A DNA stretch of 64,000 bases from Beauveria sp. NWAFU-1 (lineage: Eukaryota > Ascomycota > Sordariomycetes > Hypocreales > Cordycipitaceae). Position 1 is the first letter of the stretch; each line of letters begins with the position of its first letter. Below are positions 43,806-55,556 of this stretch, in pieces. The stretch spans positions 3,906,001 through 3,970,000 of the forward strand of contig JANBXD010000003.1 in assembly GCA_024472245.1 (NCBI GenBank), given 5' to 3'. The notes below the pieces were generated by a model. It had not been told where the DNA came from and ran no database searches. It saw only the letters and a list, made by a program, of their open reading frames with translations. A program made the translations under genes and the position numbers.

Positions 43806-46800
43806 TCATATCAGCGACTCTGTGGGCGGTGGCAGCGGCTTCCGCGATGCCTCGCCCCTAGGAGGCAGCGGCGGGTGCTGCTGCGTTGGGCTCCGCGCTG
43901 CCACTGGTGATGCTCCCGCGAGATGTGCTGGCTTCCGCGCAATCCGCGGCTTGTTTCCCCCGCCGTCCTTGGTCTGCGACTGCTGCGACAACGACGACTC
44001 TGGCCGTGGCGGGAGCTGCGAAGCGGTGGTTGGCGTCGCAGGCGGCTGCTGTCCCACCCCGCGTCGTCGCGGCGGCGGCGGCGGCGCCTGCTGACGCTCC
44101 GAGTCGGTGCTCCGCAACGACATCATCGATGCTTGATCGTCCGCCATGGCCAGCTTGCCCATCTGCGCCGGCAGCCTTGCCGCGTCCGACGGCACCGTGC
44201 GCCGCGGCATCGGCACCTTTTCGTACGGCGAGCTCGAGAGGCTGCTCGCCGCCCCCGGCGAGGCCCTCGACACCGCCACCCAGTCGGGCTCGTCGCTCGG
44301 CGTAAACGGGTTCGACGCCCGCTGCGGGTTGAGGCTCATCGGCTGCCCGTTGCGGCCCGTCGGGATAGGAATGTGCGCCCGTGCCGTCTGCCGGTTGTCC
44401 AGCCACCACTTTTGCCGGTCCGAGCTGGCCGCCGGCAGGCCAGGTTCCACTGGGTCGAACCCGATTAGCTCCTCATCCTCCGTGTCCAGGTCCAGCACCG
44501 AGCCCCCGGTGTCGCCGAGCTCCGCTCTGCGCCGCTCGTACAGCTCCGCGCTTATGGCCTCGCGCCGCCGCTCGTTGACGATGCTGACTGTGCACTCAAA
44601 CGTGCCGTACACAGGCCGGTGGTCCGAGAAGCGCAGCGGCGCCGAGTTGTAACTGAGCTGTCGCAGGTTCGGGCCTCGCCGCAAAATGCGATCTGTCCAC
44701 GCCGGTATTCTCGCTTTCTCACTGTAGACTGTTAGATGACGTGACAGAGATGGTGTTAGCTGACCTACGAGCTGTCATAGGTATCGGTTCCCACGTCAAA
44801 CTTGTATGTAGGCATAAAGTTGATGCGCGCCTCCGAGTAAAACGGAAATGCCAGCCCGGCAACCATTTGTAGATTCAGCTGGTCATTTTCATACAACCTT
44901 GACAGATTTCGTTGCTGCACCAACGTACGAGCAATCTCGAGACCCAGTCCAATGCGGTAGTTGAAATCACCGAGCCAGATGATGGCATCTACACTTGTTA
45001 GCTTGAAAACTTGCCCAGGCCAGTTGGTCAAGACATACCGTGATCATCGATGCCACGGTTACGCTGAAACCGCAACCCGTGGTGGATCGTTGCATAATCT
45101 CTGTTCCTCTCATCATAGTTTGCAAACCCAGCCGCCAAATGGGCTGTGACAAAGCAAATGTGCGTGTTGGCATAGTCAAGTCGAATCGCCACCGCACCCT
45201 TGTTGCCTGCCATGCCAGACATGCCCGTCTTCTTGACACTCCCTTCGACATTTTTTATATTGGGCAGGCTCGATGCCTTGACAAATATGCACAATGCCGC
45301 GCCAACCAGCTGTCCACTGCGTAAAAGCACGTACGGCTCGCCCCCGGTCCTGTCCTGGCGCTCATTCAGGGCATTCTTGACAGCCTGCTCCCAGAGAAAC
45401 TTGCGCGACGGATCGCTGTTCATAATTTGCTGCGGGCTTAGCTCAACAATTTCCTGAAAGGCCACGACATAGATTTCAGGGAGGTCCTTGCCAATGTCCC
45501 GCGGGAATAGCCACGCCGACAGGTCTTGGCCTATGCCTTCTGTCTTACCATTGAGGTTAAATGTACCCACCCACAGGTTGATATTCTCAAACGATGTGTA
45601 TTCGTCGCTGCGCTTAGTGAGCTCTGCAGAGATAAAGTCACTGATGGGATCACACAGGTTCACCGGCGCTTGTCCAATCAACCGACCCAGGAGCATATCA
45701 ATGGTGATTTGCCGCGACGGGTCAACAAAGTTGTTATGGTAGAGGCGCTGCACAGACTTGCGCATATCGGCTACAGCTCCGGCTAGCGACATCTTTCCGT
45801 GCCGCGTAAATGACGACTTGAGCGCTCCGGTGCCGGCATAAATCTTAGACAGCGAGTCACCATTGTCGGCCCAGAGCGTCGAGTGACGCATCCAGAAATC
45901 GGAAGCAGCGTATACACCGCGGTGGCTGAGGAATGCCTCTGCTGCCATTTGCGAGATCAGGGTCTGGATTAAATTGGTTCGATCCAGACAGTCGAGACAG
46001 TTTGTGCGAAAGACGCCTTCCTGCTGCAGCACGACGACCATTCTCGTTTCCTTGCTGCGCAGACGCTTTTCATCGTCAGCTTCCTCTGCCAAGAAATACG
46101 CAAATCCGTCGATTGAATGCTCAATATAACGACGTATATCTCGCGCAGCTTCGTACCCGCCAGGGCCCTTGGTCTCGGCATGAAAGTCGTAGTGCGTCTG
46201 CCGCAGCATGGCGTGGTCATCTGTTCCGCCGCCAGGACGGACGCGACTCAAAGGGCAATGCTTTATGCCAGTTTTGTAGGCGTTGCCCAGCTCAACCTCA
46301 CCGGGCTTCGTATCGCTCAGTAGATTGACGACATGCACCGCACTATACATGGTTTCGAGCTCCTCAAAATGCTTGTTAAAGGCAGGTTGTGTAGCATCCG
46401 CTGGTCTTGTTATCGTGAGCTTTTGTCGCCCAGGTATTAAATCGGCCGCCTGCTCCCAGAACACGGGAATCGAGCCACGGACCTGCACGTAGGAAAAGAC
46501 GGTGCCTGTGGCGCTCCAAAAGATAGTTTCTGACTCGACAAAGTTGGCAACATGGCCGTCGTCGTCGATACCACGAGCATTGAAGCGAGTGCCGGCTCGG
46601 CGACAAGATAAGCGGGATATAAGTGTCAAATACGATGCTCGTCCATTGTTGCCTTTGAGCGGCGAGGCGCTTTGGGGTATTGTCATGGTCTTGCAAAACC
46701 CACGGATGGCAGAAGTCAGAATGCGGGATTCGTCCAGCGCCTCCCGCTCCTGCGGCAACAGCCTTGAACGAAATTTGACCAAAGGGCTGATCATGAATGA

Positions 46801-47478
46801 GTTCCACAGATACATGTCGTTGAAGCTGTCAAGATGGAACGAGTCCGCGTTGATTGGGCGGTCTTGGAGTCGGTTTGTCACGTCGAAATCGGTGCTGTAG
46901 TAGAACGAGCCGTTGCTCAAAATCTTGCGCAGCTCATGGCAAGGATGCTCGACCACCAAGTCACGGTGGCTGAGGCTCTGACCATAGGACTGGGTGCTGT
47001 ACACCGAGGAGGCATCGGATGATTCGGTTTCGTAGGGTTCGAGAGGCACCACATCGTCGTACTCGTCGGTGCTGAGGCAGTAAAAGGCCACGCTGACAAT
47101 CTTTTCGACCGTTTCGCCGGGACGAACAGTCGCCGTGCGAGTCGCGTGGGTGATGACGGACAGGAAGACCTCGTTATTTGCGGTAATCAGGCCGAGTGTG
47201 CCGTAGATGGGCCGGTGGGTGAGGGGGCGATAGTCCCTCAGCAGCGTCTTGGTGAGGGGCGCAAACTCTACCATGCACTTGGAGACGGAGGCCTTGTTGG
47301 TGGCCGGCAGCGACGTGTAGGAGCCATTGGGGATGATGTCGCTGGCCGAGGCGCTGTACCGCAGGATGAGGGCGTGCGTCGACGAGACGATGGCGATGGC
47401 GCGGGACGGATGGTCACGGATGTAGAGCTCGCAGGATTTTTCGGGCGACGGTGCCTGCGATGTCCACTGGTGGTCCAT
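43806..47478 (-). CDS. Synaptojanin-like SAC1/inositol polyphosphate 5-phosphatase
   Basis: Three exons (47478-45039, 44988-44769, 44721-43806; introns 50 and 47 nt) give 1191 residues, close to yeast Inp51-53. The start is the ATG at 47478 (MDHQWTSQ); upstream in-frame triplets are not ATG. The N-terminal SAC1 domain (about 50-560) has RTNCLDCLDRTN with R491 and Cys497, the active CX5R(T) pattern, so its phosphatase may be functional. The 5-phosphatase domain (about 625-930) has FNLNGK, VAFQEIVELSP, GNKGAVAIR, the splice-joined WLGDFNYRI, PAWTDRIL and SDHRPVYGTF. The tail (about 980-1191) is Pro/Ser-rich with many PPxPPR-like motifs for SH3 binding. It removes the 5-phosphate of PI(4,5)P2 and probably acts in endocytosis and actin control. 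Which paralogue it is remains open. Confidence 0.95.
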
Positions 47479-48417
47479 AGTCGGAGACTGGAGAGGGCGC
47501 GGCAACGCACGCCGAGGTACTTGCTGCACGGAGAGGGAGACTATGATCAGGTGCTGCGCATGTTCAGCTGTCGGTATTGATGCAGGATGGAGCTAGGAGC
47601 CAGCTGGCGGATGACGTCGGTGAGATGAGACACGGTAAAGTTTATTGAATCACACCCAAAAAGTGCTCTCTGACGCAGAGATTTGAGCTTCTAGTACAAC
47701 ACTCGAGTCTTCTTCTTATTGAAAATCTCTTTTCTTCAAGTATTCTTCATCTTCTCTTTTCTAAAAATTGCATGCATGTGGAGGGAGTTGCCAGGTTCAT
47801 CTACCCTTGCTCCAGCCAGACGCCAACATGGCTTGAACAAAATCGGACAGCAATGGCAGGAGACTCAGCCTTTGGCCTGTTGAGTTTGTTCGTTCACTCG
47901 TATCATAGCGGTATCTTGGTCAACGGCCAAGCCATCCACTTGGACAGCTTGCGTCGGTAATGGTATCCCAGCTGCGCAAGGTAAGCTATGGAACAGCGCG
48001 CTGAAAAGAAATATAGCGAAAACGTGACTTCAGATTCGACATTGAGATCATGCTCTCCATTGGAGAGCGTTCAGTCTCTTCCTATCATATGATTTTTGTA
48101 AGGAATCATCACCAGCCATTTTTAGGATGAAGAGAACCAAAAAATTCATGCGAGCCACAATTTCGATGAAATAGAGCGCCCAATTTCTTGCTTACCTAAT
48201 AGCAGTGCTTCAGTTTTGCTTGTGTGGGCCCGAGGTACCTTGCACGCGTTTCCTCGCAGTGGGAATACCTTTGTACAAGCGCGTTCATTCAAGGATCTTC
48301 CAGCCTCCGAGTCTGAATCTGGGCTCACCTTTGTTCATTTTTTTCATCACTACGCATGCCGCCAGTCAATACTCCTGTCACCGGTTGCGCATCACCTACG
48401 CGACCGATTCTTTAATT
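47479..48417. promoter_or_regulatory. Divergent promoter of the phosphoinositide phosphatase and PRP39 genes
   Basis: 939 bp without a supported gene; the sequence is A/T-rich. Nothing clear beyond the expected promoters. Confidence 0.45.
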
Positions 48418-50646
48418 ATGAGCGACTTTGGTTCTTACGGCGGCTCCGACGAGGAGTACGCCTCGGTGCGCAAGCACAATGCCGCAGTGGTACGTTGTTG
48501 ACGACAGGAGCGCGGCGGCGGGAGACTTGACGGCTTACCATGACACTCATGCAGGAAGCCGATTCGGACAGCTTTGAAAACTGGGAAAACCTCATCAAGG
48601 CGTGCGAAACCCTCGATGGTGGTCTAAACCGCAATTCCAGCCCCCAGGCGCTCGCCACGTTTCGCGACGCCTACGACCGATTTCTCTTCAAGTTTCCTCT
48701 GCTCTTTGGCTACTGGAAGAAATATGCCGATCTCGAGTTCAATATTGCGGGACCAGAATCTGCCCAGATGGTACGTTGGTCAGTCTGGAACAGCGGCAAA
48801 TTAACAGCTAACCGGCGTGCCACAGGTGTACGAAAAAGGATGCGCCAGCATCACCAATTCTGTCGACTTGTGGACAGACTACTGCTCCTTCACCATGGAG
48901 ACTACTCACAATCCACATCTCGTCAGAGAGTAAGTTGATTGTCCTTTTCCCTGCAACATATCACTCAACGCAGCACGCGCTTGCGCATCGATCCACGGCC
49001 GCGAGCCTCGACAGACCCTGTTCTTGCAGTCTGCTGGTGAGATATCCGGCGCTCCCTAACTTTCTGGATGCCCCCTTACGCTCTGCCAGTGATGATGCCT
49101 CTGATCGCAACCTACCTCTATCCCCGGTTCAGATTGCTCAACCACCCGATGCCTAGCATCACTTCCCTCGCTGGATACCCAGTCTTGAAGCTGGATGTCA
49201 TATTGTCATGGCCCTTGTATTTACCCTCACTCCCACATCCCTCCCGTGACGGCCTTGCGAGATCGCATCTAACATTGATCTAGACTTTTTGAGCGGGGCG
49301 CCTCATTTGTCGGGCTGGACTTTTTGGCCCACCCCTTCTGGGACAAGTACATCGAGTACGAGGAGAGGCAGGAGGCGCAAGATCGCGTTTTTGCGCTTCT
49401 GGCCCGCATTGTGCGCATTCCAATGCACCAATACGCACGCTACTACGAGCGCTTCCGCGCTCTCGCTCACACACGGCCACTGGCCGAGGTCGTGGATGCA
49501 GACACATTGACCAAGTTTCAGGCTGAGATTGCGGAGGAAGCGCCCGGTCAACGACCAGAGCTGGATGTGGAGCGTGATATACGGGCCAAGATTGACGGCA
49601 TGTATTTTGAATTATTTCAATCTACGCAGAACGAGGTTTCGAAGCGTTGGACATACGAATCGGAGATTAAGCGCCCATATTTCCACGTCACGGAGCTGGA
49701 ACATTCTCAGCTAAGCAACTGGCGCAAATACCTTGACTTTGAGGAGTCTGAAGGTGACTACAACCGCATCGTATGCTTGTACGAGCGGTGTCTGACGACG
49801 TGCGCATTTTACGATGAGTTTTGGTACCGCTATACGCGATGGATGTCTTCACAAGCGGAAAAGGAGTCGGAGACGAGGAACATCTTCATTCGTGCGGCCA
49901 CGATGCATGTGCCGGTTAGTCGACCAGGCATTCGCATGCAATGGGCATACTTTGAAGAGAGCACAGGCCGGGTGGGTGTAGCGCTGGCGATCCACGAAGC
50001 AATCTTGATGAAGCTGCAGGATTGCATCGAGGTGATTGTTTCGTGGGCCAACGTGGAGCGCCGGCAGAATGGTGTCGACGCTGCCATTCAGGTGTACAAG
50101 GACCAGATTGACGCGCCGACGGTAGATTTGTACACCAAGGCAGCGCTGGTGGCTGAGTGGGCGCTGCTGGTGTGGCGCGGCAAGGGCTCGGCAGAGGACG
50201 CGCGCGCCATATTCTTAAAAAACGTGCAGTGGTACGCCGACAGCCGGCACTTTTGGGATAAGTGGTTCGAGTTCGAACTCGGCCAGCAGGTCGAGGGCAA
50301 GAGCGCGCCGGACCAGGCAGAGCGCATGCAACACGTCTTTGAGGAGCTCCGCAGCAAGAGCCGGCTGTCGGCAGCGTCGAAGCAAGAGCTCGCGCAAGGG
50401 TATATGAACTACCTGGTGCAGCAGGGCGGCAAAGAGGCGATGAAGCAGTTCCTGGAGGTGGACCGAGAGATGTTCGGGCCGGCGTCCGTGGGCGGCAAGG
50501 CGCCATCGACAAAGGAGAATGGCGGACCGCAGGCCGGGGAGCTGGACGAGGCGAGCCGGCGCAAGGCCGAGACGCAATGGCTCAAGTTCTACGAGGCACA
50601 CTTTGAGCCGGTAGCTGATGCTCAGGGGACGGCAGATTTCAATTGA
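48418..50646 (+). CDS. PRP39: U1 snRNP component Prp39
   Basis: Four exons (48418-48489, 48555-48770, 48826-48929, 49284-50646) encode 584 residues. The introns are 65, 55 and 354 nt; the third is far longer than any other intron here. Prp39 is a HAT-repeat (half-TPR) scaffold of the U1 snRNP that helps commit pre-mRNA to splicing. HAT features are seen along the protein: FENWENLIKACE, FLFKFPLLFGYWKKYADLE, VDLWTDYCSF, LFERGASFVGLDFLAHPFWDKYIEYEE, and later WYRYTRWM, MQWAYFEES and WDKWFEFELGQ. The frame joins across intron 3 exactly at the conserved E|LFERGASFVG junction, so no exon is missing. The C-terminal 60 residues are polar and variable. Confidence 0.94.
48930..49283 (+). other. Unusually long PRP39 intron 3
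   Basis: At 354 nt this is about five times the typical intron in the window. It begins GTAAGTTG and ends TTGATCTAG. It contains GTGATGA (C-box-like) near 49090 and a CTGA shortly after, but these are too close together for a normal C/D snoRNA. Confidence 0.7.
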
Positions 50647-51843
50647 GGGATGTAATAGTTTTAAGTCGGGATACCAGATGATTGAAAAGGCTACTATAGT
50701 ATGTACGTTGGCGTTGTGTCTGTAGCTAAGAGGCCCGGCGCGGCCAGGAATCAGGGCGGCTATAGTGCTTGGCCATGTCAAGACAATTCGAATGTTACAT
50801 TTTTGCGAGTCACGCGTTGGTGAGGTGCAAGTGAAACAACAGCTCCGTGATCGGTGAGAAGACGGCCGCAGTATCTGTTAAAAGTTCAATCGGCCTGTGA
50901 ATCTGGCCGGCTATCTGGTATGCGGCGGTTCACGGTCCCCTTGCGCTCTGAGATGGCCCGGTTCCGACTTTGCCCATGGGAGACGAGTCGTGGCGCGGCC
51001 ACTCGGGGGCCAAGAAGATCAGATGAGTCAGCAACGAACCGACAGTAGCGGCAAACGGCCAACGGTCCGGCTATATTGGGGATTTTGCATTATATTTTAG
51101 CTTTTGAATTGCAACAGAATTAGGCAGTCGCCACCGATGCTGTTTTTTTTTTTCCTCTTCTTTTAGATTCCACATTCGTGGTCTTGGATAGAATCCCATT
51201 GGATCGTTCTCGTCACCTCGTTCGTTTCTTCGGCCAACTGGATACATTGGTTTGCTCGGCTTCCCACGTTCCACATCGACCCATTTTCTCACACCTTTTG
51301 CCTCACGAAAACAAGACCCGCCACGACCCGCCGTTGTGAACCACTCAGATGTTGCCAATTTCAATTGTACCTGTGAGCAAAGGGGTCCAGAGCAACTCTT
51401 TTTTTTTTTCTGCCCTGTGATGGATTGAGGAGTCAATCAGTGAAGAGATGTACCTGTGACGAAATCAGAGAGCGCGGTCCTCGGCTCTGCCCCAACACGG
51501 GTGCCCGTGGACCCTCTCTTCCACTTCCAAGCCCGCCCTTTGGCCCTTTCTGCTGTTTTGTATTTCTCAGCCTCCGTCCCCCACAGCCGTCGCCACTTGC
51601 TTTCTTTTCTTCTTTTCCTTGCAAACCTTGTTATAATCCAGTATCAGCAAGACTCTTGTATCATCGTGAGTTGGCCCCCCATCCCTCATTCTCTTGCCGA
51701 ATCATCCCCGAGCTCTCGGCAAACACGCACTGTTCTTTATAAGTGCAAGGCCGGGTTTGCCCAAGCTGCGCAAACCCTCTTCATTCACTCATCTTTTCCC
51801 CCAACATACACATCTTGCTGATTCTCCCCTTCAGTGTTTCAAA
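50647..51843. promoter_or_regulatory. Intergenic region and leader of cytochrome c peroxidase
   Basis: No gene is supported. The last 300 bp are CT-rich and probably leader. There are T-runs near 51145 and 51400. Confidence 0.45.
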
Positions 51844-52976
51844 ATGGCTTCTTTTTCTCGCCAATTCGCCCGCGTCGCGGCGCGCAACACCTTTGCCACA
51901 GCCGTTCCCCGTCAGGCGCTACGCAGCGGTCGCCGCTTCTACTCGTCTGAAGGCCCCAAGAAGTCGTCGTCGTCCGGCCTCCTCTACCTCGGCGGTGCCG
52001 CTGCCGCCGGTGGTCTCGGCTACTGGGTCTACCGCAACAACGCCGGCGCGAGCGCCAAGCTCGCCAACCCGACACAGGCCGACTACCAGGCCGTCTACGA
52101 CGAGATCGCGTCGCGGCTCGAGGAAAAGGACGACTATGACGACGGCAGCTACGGCCCCGTGCTGGTGCGCCTTGCCTGGCACGCCTCGGGCACCTACGAC
52201 AAGGAAACGGGCACCGGCGGCAGCAACGGCGCCACTATGCGCTTCCACCCGGAGTCGGGTCACGGCGCCAACGCCGGCCTCGTCGCCGCCCGCGACTTTC
52301 TCGAGCCTGTCAAGGCCAAGTTCCCCTGGATCACTTACTCTGATCTGTGGATCCTAGGCGGCGTCTGCGCCATCCAGGAGATGCAGGGCCCCATCATCCC
52401 CTACCGCCCCGGCCGCGCCGACCGCGACGTCGCTGCCTGCACGCCCGACGGCCGCCTGCCCGACGCCACCCAGGGCCAGGACCACCTCCGCAGCATCTTT
52501 TACCGCATGGGCTTCAATGACCAGGAGATTGTCGCTCTCTCCGGCGCTCACGCCCTCGGCCGCTGCCACAGCAACCGCTCCGGCTTTGAAGGTCCCTGGA
52601 CCTTTTCCCCGACCGTAATGACCAATGACTTTTACACACTGCTCCTCGAGCAAAAGTGGGATATCAAGAAGTGGGACGGCCCCAAGCAGGTACGTCGAAT
52701 TGTTACATGGAATCAAAGAAGAATCAGCCAAACTAACCAACCGCACAGTACGAGGACAAGAGCACCAAGAGCCTCATGATGCTGCCCACCGACATGGCCC
52801 TGGTCAAGGACAAGGCCTTCCGCACCCACGTCGAGCGCTACGCCAAGAGCAACGACGAGTTCTTCAAGGACTTTTCCGCCGTCGTCCTGCGTCTCTTTGA
52901 GCTCGGCGTGCCTTTTCCCGCCGGCAGCGAGTCGCAGCGCTGGACCATGAAGCCTACCTGGGACGAGAGCAAATAG
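51844..52976 (+). CDS. CCP1: Mitochondrial cytochrome c peroxidase
   Basis: Two exons (51844-52689, 52749-52976; intron 59 nt) encode 357 residues, near the 361 of yeast. The N-terminus (1-40) is rich in Arg/Ala/Ser without acids, a mitochondrial presequence, followed by a hydrophobic segment (about 45-62, GLLYLGGAAAAGGLGYWVY) as expected for the bipartite signal to the intermembrane space. The haem peroxidase domain has distal Arg109, Trp112 and His113 (RLAWHASG), proximal His236 (LSGAHALGRCH) and the GPWTFSPT segment with the Trp that forms the radical in yeast. It reduces hydrogen peroxide with electrons from cytochrome c. An in-frame ATG at 51694 is far upstream and unsupported; AAAATGG at 51844 is a good context. 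Confidence 0.97.
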
Positions 52977-53649
52977 ACGCGCAGAAGCTCCGTGCGAAGC
53001 GCAAAGAGGGTGGTGGCATGCGAATGTGTAGATTTAGAAATTTAGACGATAGACGGCCAGACTGGCCCAAGCCCGAGCGGCTGTTTTGTTATGTTGTAGA
53101 GCAAAGCCGGCAGTCCTTTTCTGTCAATGTACGATTTTTTTTTTAAGGTTTAAACAATGTTCAAATACCTGTGTGCACTACGACGCTTTTGTACGCCACA
53201 CTGCGTCAATGGTCGCAGCCGCGCCACGAAATAGGCCAACAGATCGATAGGGCATCGCGGTGGCTGTTCTCCAAATTTCTATGTACGAATTGCATCATCT
53301 TGCCTTTCTCGCAATGCTTTGCGGTGCCCTTTTTTTTTCCAAAGGTACCATGAGAGCCCCTCGACTGCTAACTGTTCATGTCGCTGCAAAGGCGCGCGCC
53401 TTACTGGTAGTTGATGTAAATCAGGCCTTTTTATCCGTATACGTTAATGGCTTTCCTAGCCGTAGCCCCGCCTGCTGATAAATACACTGTCGATCATCAA
53501 GGTGCAGACCCCAGGGTGCCCAGCAATTCCGATTGCGAGTCTTTTGGGCGGAACGACTCATTTTGCTATCCGGACCGACTTGTGAAGAGTATCTCTGAGG
53601 AATTTGGTATGATTTTGGTGGTAGCAGCTTGGTAGGGTACTTTTATTTC

Positions 53650-53728
53650 CGTGTACATATTTTCGTGTACATATTTTCGTGTACATATTTTCGTGTACAT
53701 ATTTTCGTGTACATATTTTCGTGTGCAT
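53650..53728. repeat. 14-bp minisatellite CGTGTACATATTTT
   Basis: Five perfect head-to-tail copies (53650-53719) plus a partial sixth. Each unit contains the palindrome TGTACA. The array lies 325 bp upstream of the first OYE-like ATG. Confidence 0.95.
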
Positions 53729-54011
53729 CACACTATTAAATCAGTTCCCTATCCCAGACTCGGCCCGGATTGCAATTGCGTCGGGCCGCATAGCAAGACA
53801 GCAGCGGATTGATAATGCAGCGTCCGTGTTAGTTTCTAATCCAAACATTATTCAGCAACCACGAACCTCTACCAGGAAATTTCTCGGTTTCGTCCCCGCG
53901 ACTATTTGCAGACTTTTAGACTTGTTGAGACTTGACTATTGGCGTGGGCACGTCATCGAGCATTCAAAGTAAGAATAGTTGCACCCCTCCATCCCGAATG
54001 CCGCAAAACGG

Positions 54012-54017
54012 TATAAA
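54012..54017 (+). promoter_or_regulatory. TATA box of the OYE-like gene
   Basis: TATAAA lies 42 bp upstream of the first in-frame ATG (54054) and 222 bp upstream of the second (54234). Transcription may therefore start close to or beyond the first ATG. Confidence 0.55.
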
Positions 54018-54053
54018 GGCACCGTCAATTCCCTTCGATTGAGCAATTTCACC

Positions 54054-55556
54054 ATGAAACTAGTGCCTCGGCAGCTACTGAAGACTCGTTTTCCCTATTC
54101 TTTAATAGCGTCATATGCAGTGTCGACGACGACATCCACTCGTACTACTTTGCGCCGTCTCAATTGCAATACCCTACGCTTCCCTCACCCCGCACCTCTA
54201 CAACGCCAACATCACAGCCACACCATCGCGGCCATGAGCTCGTACAGCACCGTCAACAAGGCCGCACCCGGCGTGCCCTTTTACACGCCCGCACAGGAGC
54301 CCGCCATCGGCTCCGCCGAGGATGCCGGCTCGCCGCCGCCCTCGCTTCTGCAGCCAATCAAGGTGCGCGGGCTGGAGCAGCAGAACCGTGTTGTTGTGTC
54401 GCCCATGTGCCAGTACAGCGCCGACGACGGGCACCTAACCGACTATCACCTGGTGCACCTGGGCCAGCTAGCGCTGCACGGCGCGGGGCTCGTCTTTGTC
54501 GAGGCGACGGCCGTCGAGGCGCGCGGTCGCATCAGCCCCGAGGATAGCGGGCTGTGGAAGGACTCGCAGATTGCGCCGCTCAAGCGCATTGTCGACTTTG
54601 CGCACAGCCAAAACGCAAAGATTGGCATCCAGATCGGGCACGCCGGCCGCAAGGCGAGCACGCTCGCTCCCTGGCTCGGCGGCACCGCCACCAAGACGAT
54701 TGCCGACAAGGACGCCAACGGCTGGCCGGACGACGTCGTGTCCGTCAGCCCGATTCCGTTTGCCGACGACCACGCCGCGCCCAAGGAGCTGACGGTGGCC
54801 GAGATCAAAGGCCTCGTGCAGGCGTTTGCCGACACGGCTAAGCGCGCCGTCACGGCGGGCTTTGACACCATTGAGATTCACGCGGCGCACGGCTACCTGC
54901 TGAGCAGCTCGCTGTCGCCACTTAGCAACGTACGTTTTTTCCTCTTGCTCTCTCAGCTCTACAATATGTGACTTTGGCCTGTATCCTGACTGCCTCTGCA
55001 GAAACGCACCGACGACTACGGTGGCAGCTTCGAGAACCGCACGCGGCTGCTCAAGGAGGTGATTGGCGCCGTGCGCGGCGTCATCCCCAAGACGATGCCG
55101 CTGTGGGTGCGTGTGTCGGGCTCCGAGTGGATGGAGTCGGGCGGCGCGCCGTCGTGGGACCTGGCGAGCACGATCCGGTTGGCCAAAGAGCTACCGGCGC
55201 TGGGCGTCGACGTGCTCGATGTCAGCAGCGGCGGCAACTCGGCGGCACAGCGCATCCCCCACGACAACAAGCGCTTCCAGTCGGATCTGGCCAAGGCGGT
55301 GCGGGAGGCGCTCGCCGCGGAGGGCTTGCCGCTGCTAATCGGCACCGTTGGCTTCATCACGGAGGGCCAGACGGCGGCGAACCTGGTGCAGGAGGGAGGC
55401 GCGGACCAGGCGGCCGACTTTGCGCTCGTGGGTAGGCAGTTTCTGCGCGAGCCTGAATGGGTGCTGCGCGCGGCGCACGAGCTCAAGGTCAAGGCCAAGT
55501 GGCCGAACCAGTATCACCGGGCTGGGCCGCCGGCCACCTTTGAGCGCCACTTTTGA
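54054..55556 (+). CDS. Old Yellow Enzyme-family NADH:flavin oxidoreductase (YqjM-like)
   Basis: Two exons (54054-54929, 55002-55556; intron 72 nt) encode 476 residues from the first ATG (ACCATGA) or 416 from the second (GCCATGAGC at 54234). The TIM-barrel FMN enzyme reduces activated C=C bonds with NAD(P)H. Motifs: NRVVVSPMCQYSADDG with the FMN-contacting region and a Cys typical of YqjM-like members, DYHLVHLGQLALHGAGLVFVEATAV, GIQIGHAGRKAS, FDTIEIHAAHGYLLSSSLSPLSNKRTDDYGGSFENR (His pair for substrate), and the C-terminal FALVGRQFLREPEW phosphate-binding part. The 60-residue extension before the second ATG is rich in Arg, Thr and Ser and lacks acids, like a mitochondrial presequence. The physiological substrate is unknown. 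Confidence 0.9.

Larger units (their letters stand above)
52977..54053. promoter_or_regulatory. Intergenic region upstream of the OYE-like gene
   Basis: No gene is supported. A 14-bp minisatellite lies at 53650-53728, and a TATA box near the OYE-like start. Confidence 0.5.

Noticed and set aside
53650..53728. Possible CRISPR-like array
   Set aside because: The 14-bp units are directly adjacent with no spacers, so this is a simple minisatellite in a eukaryotic genome.
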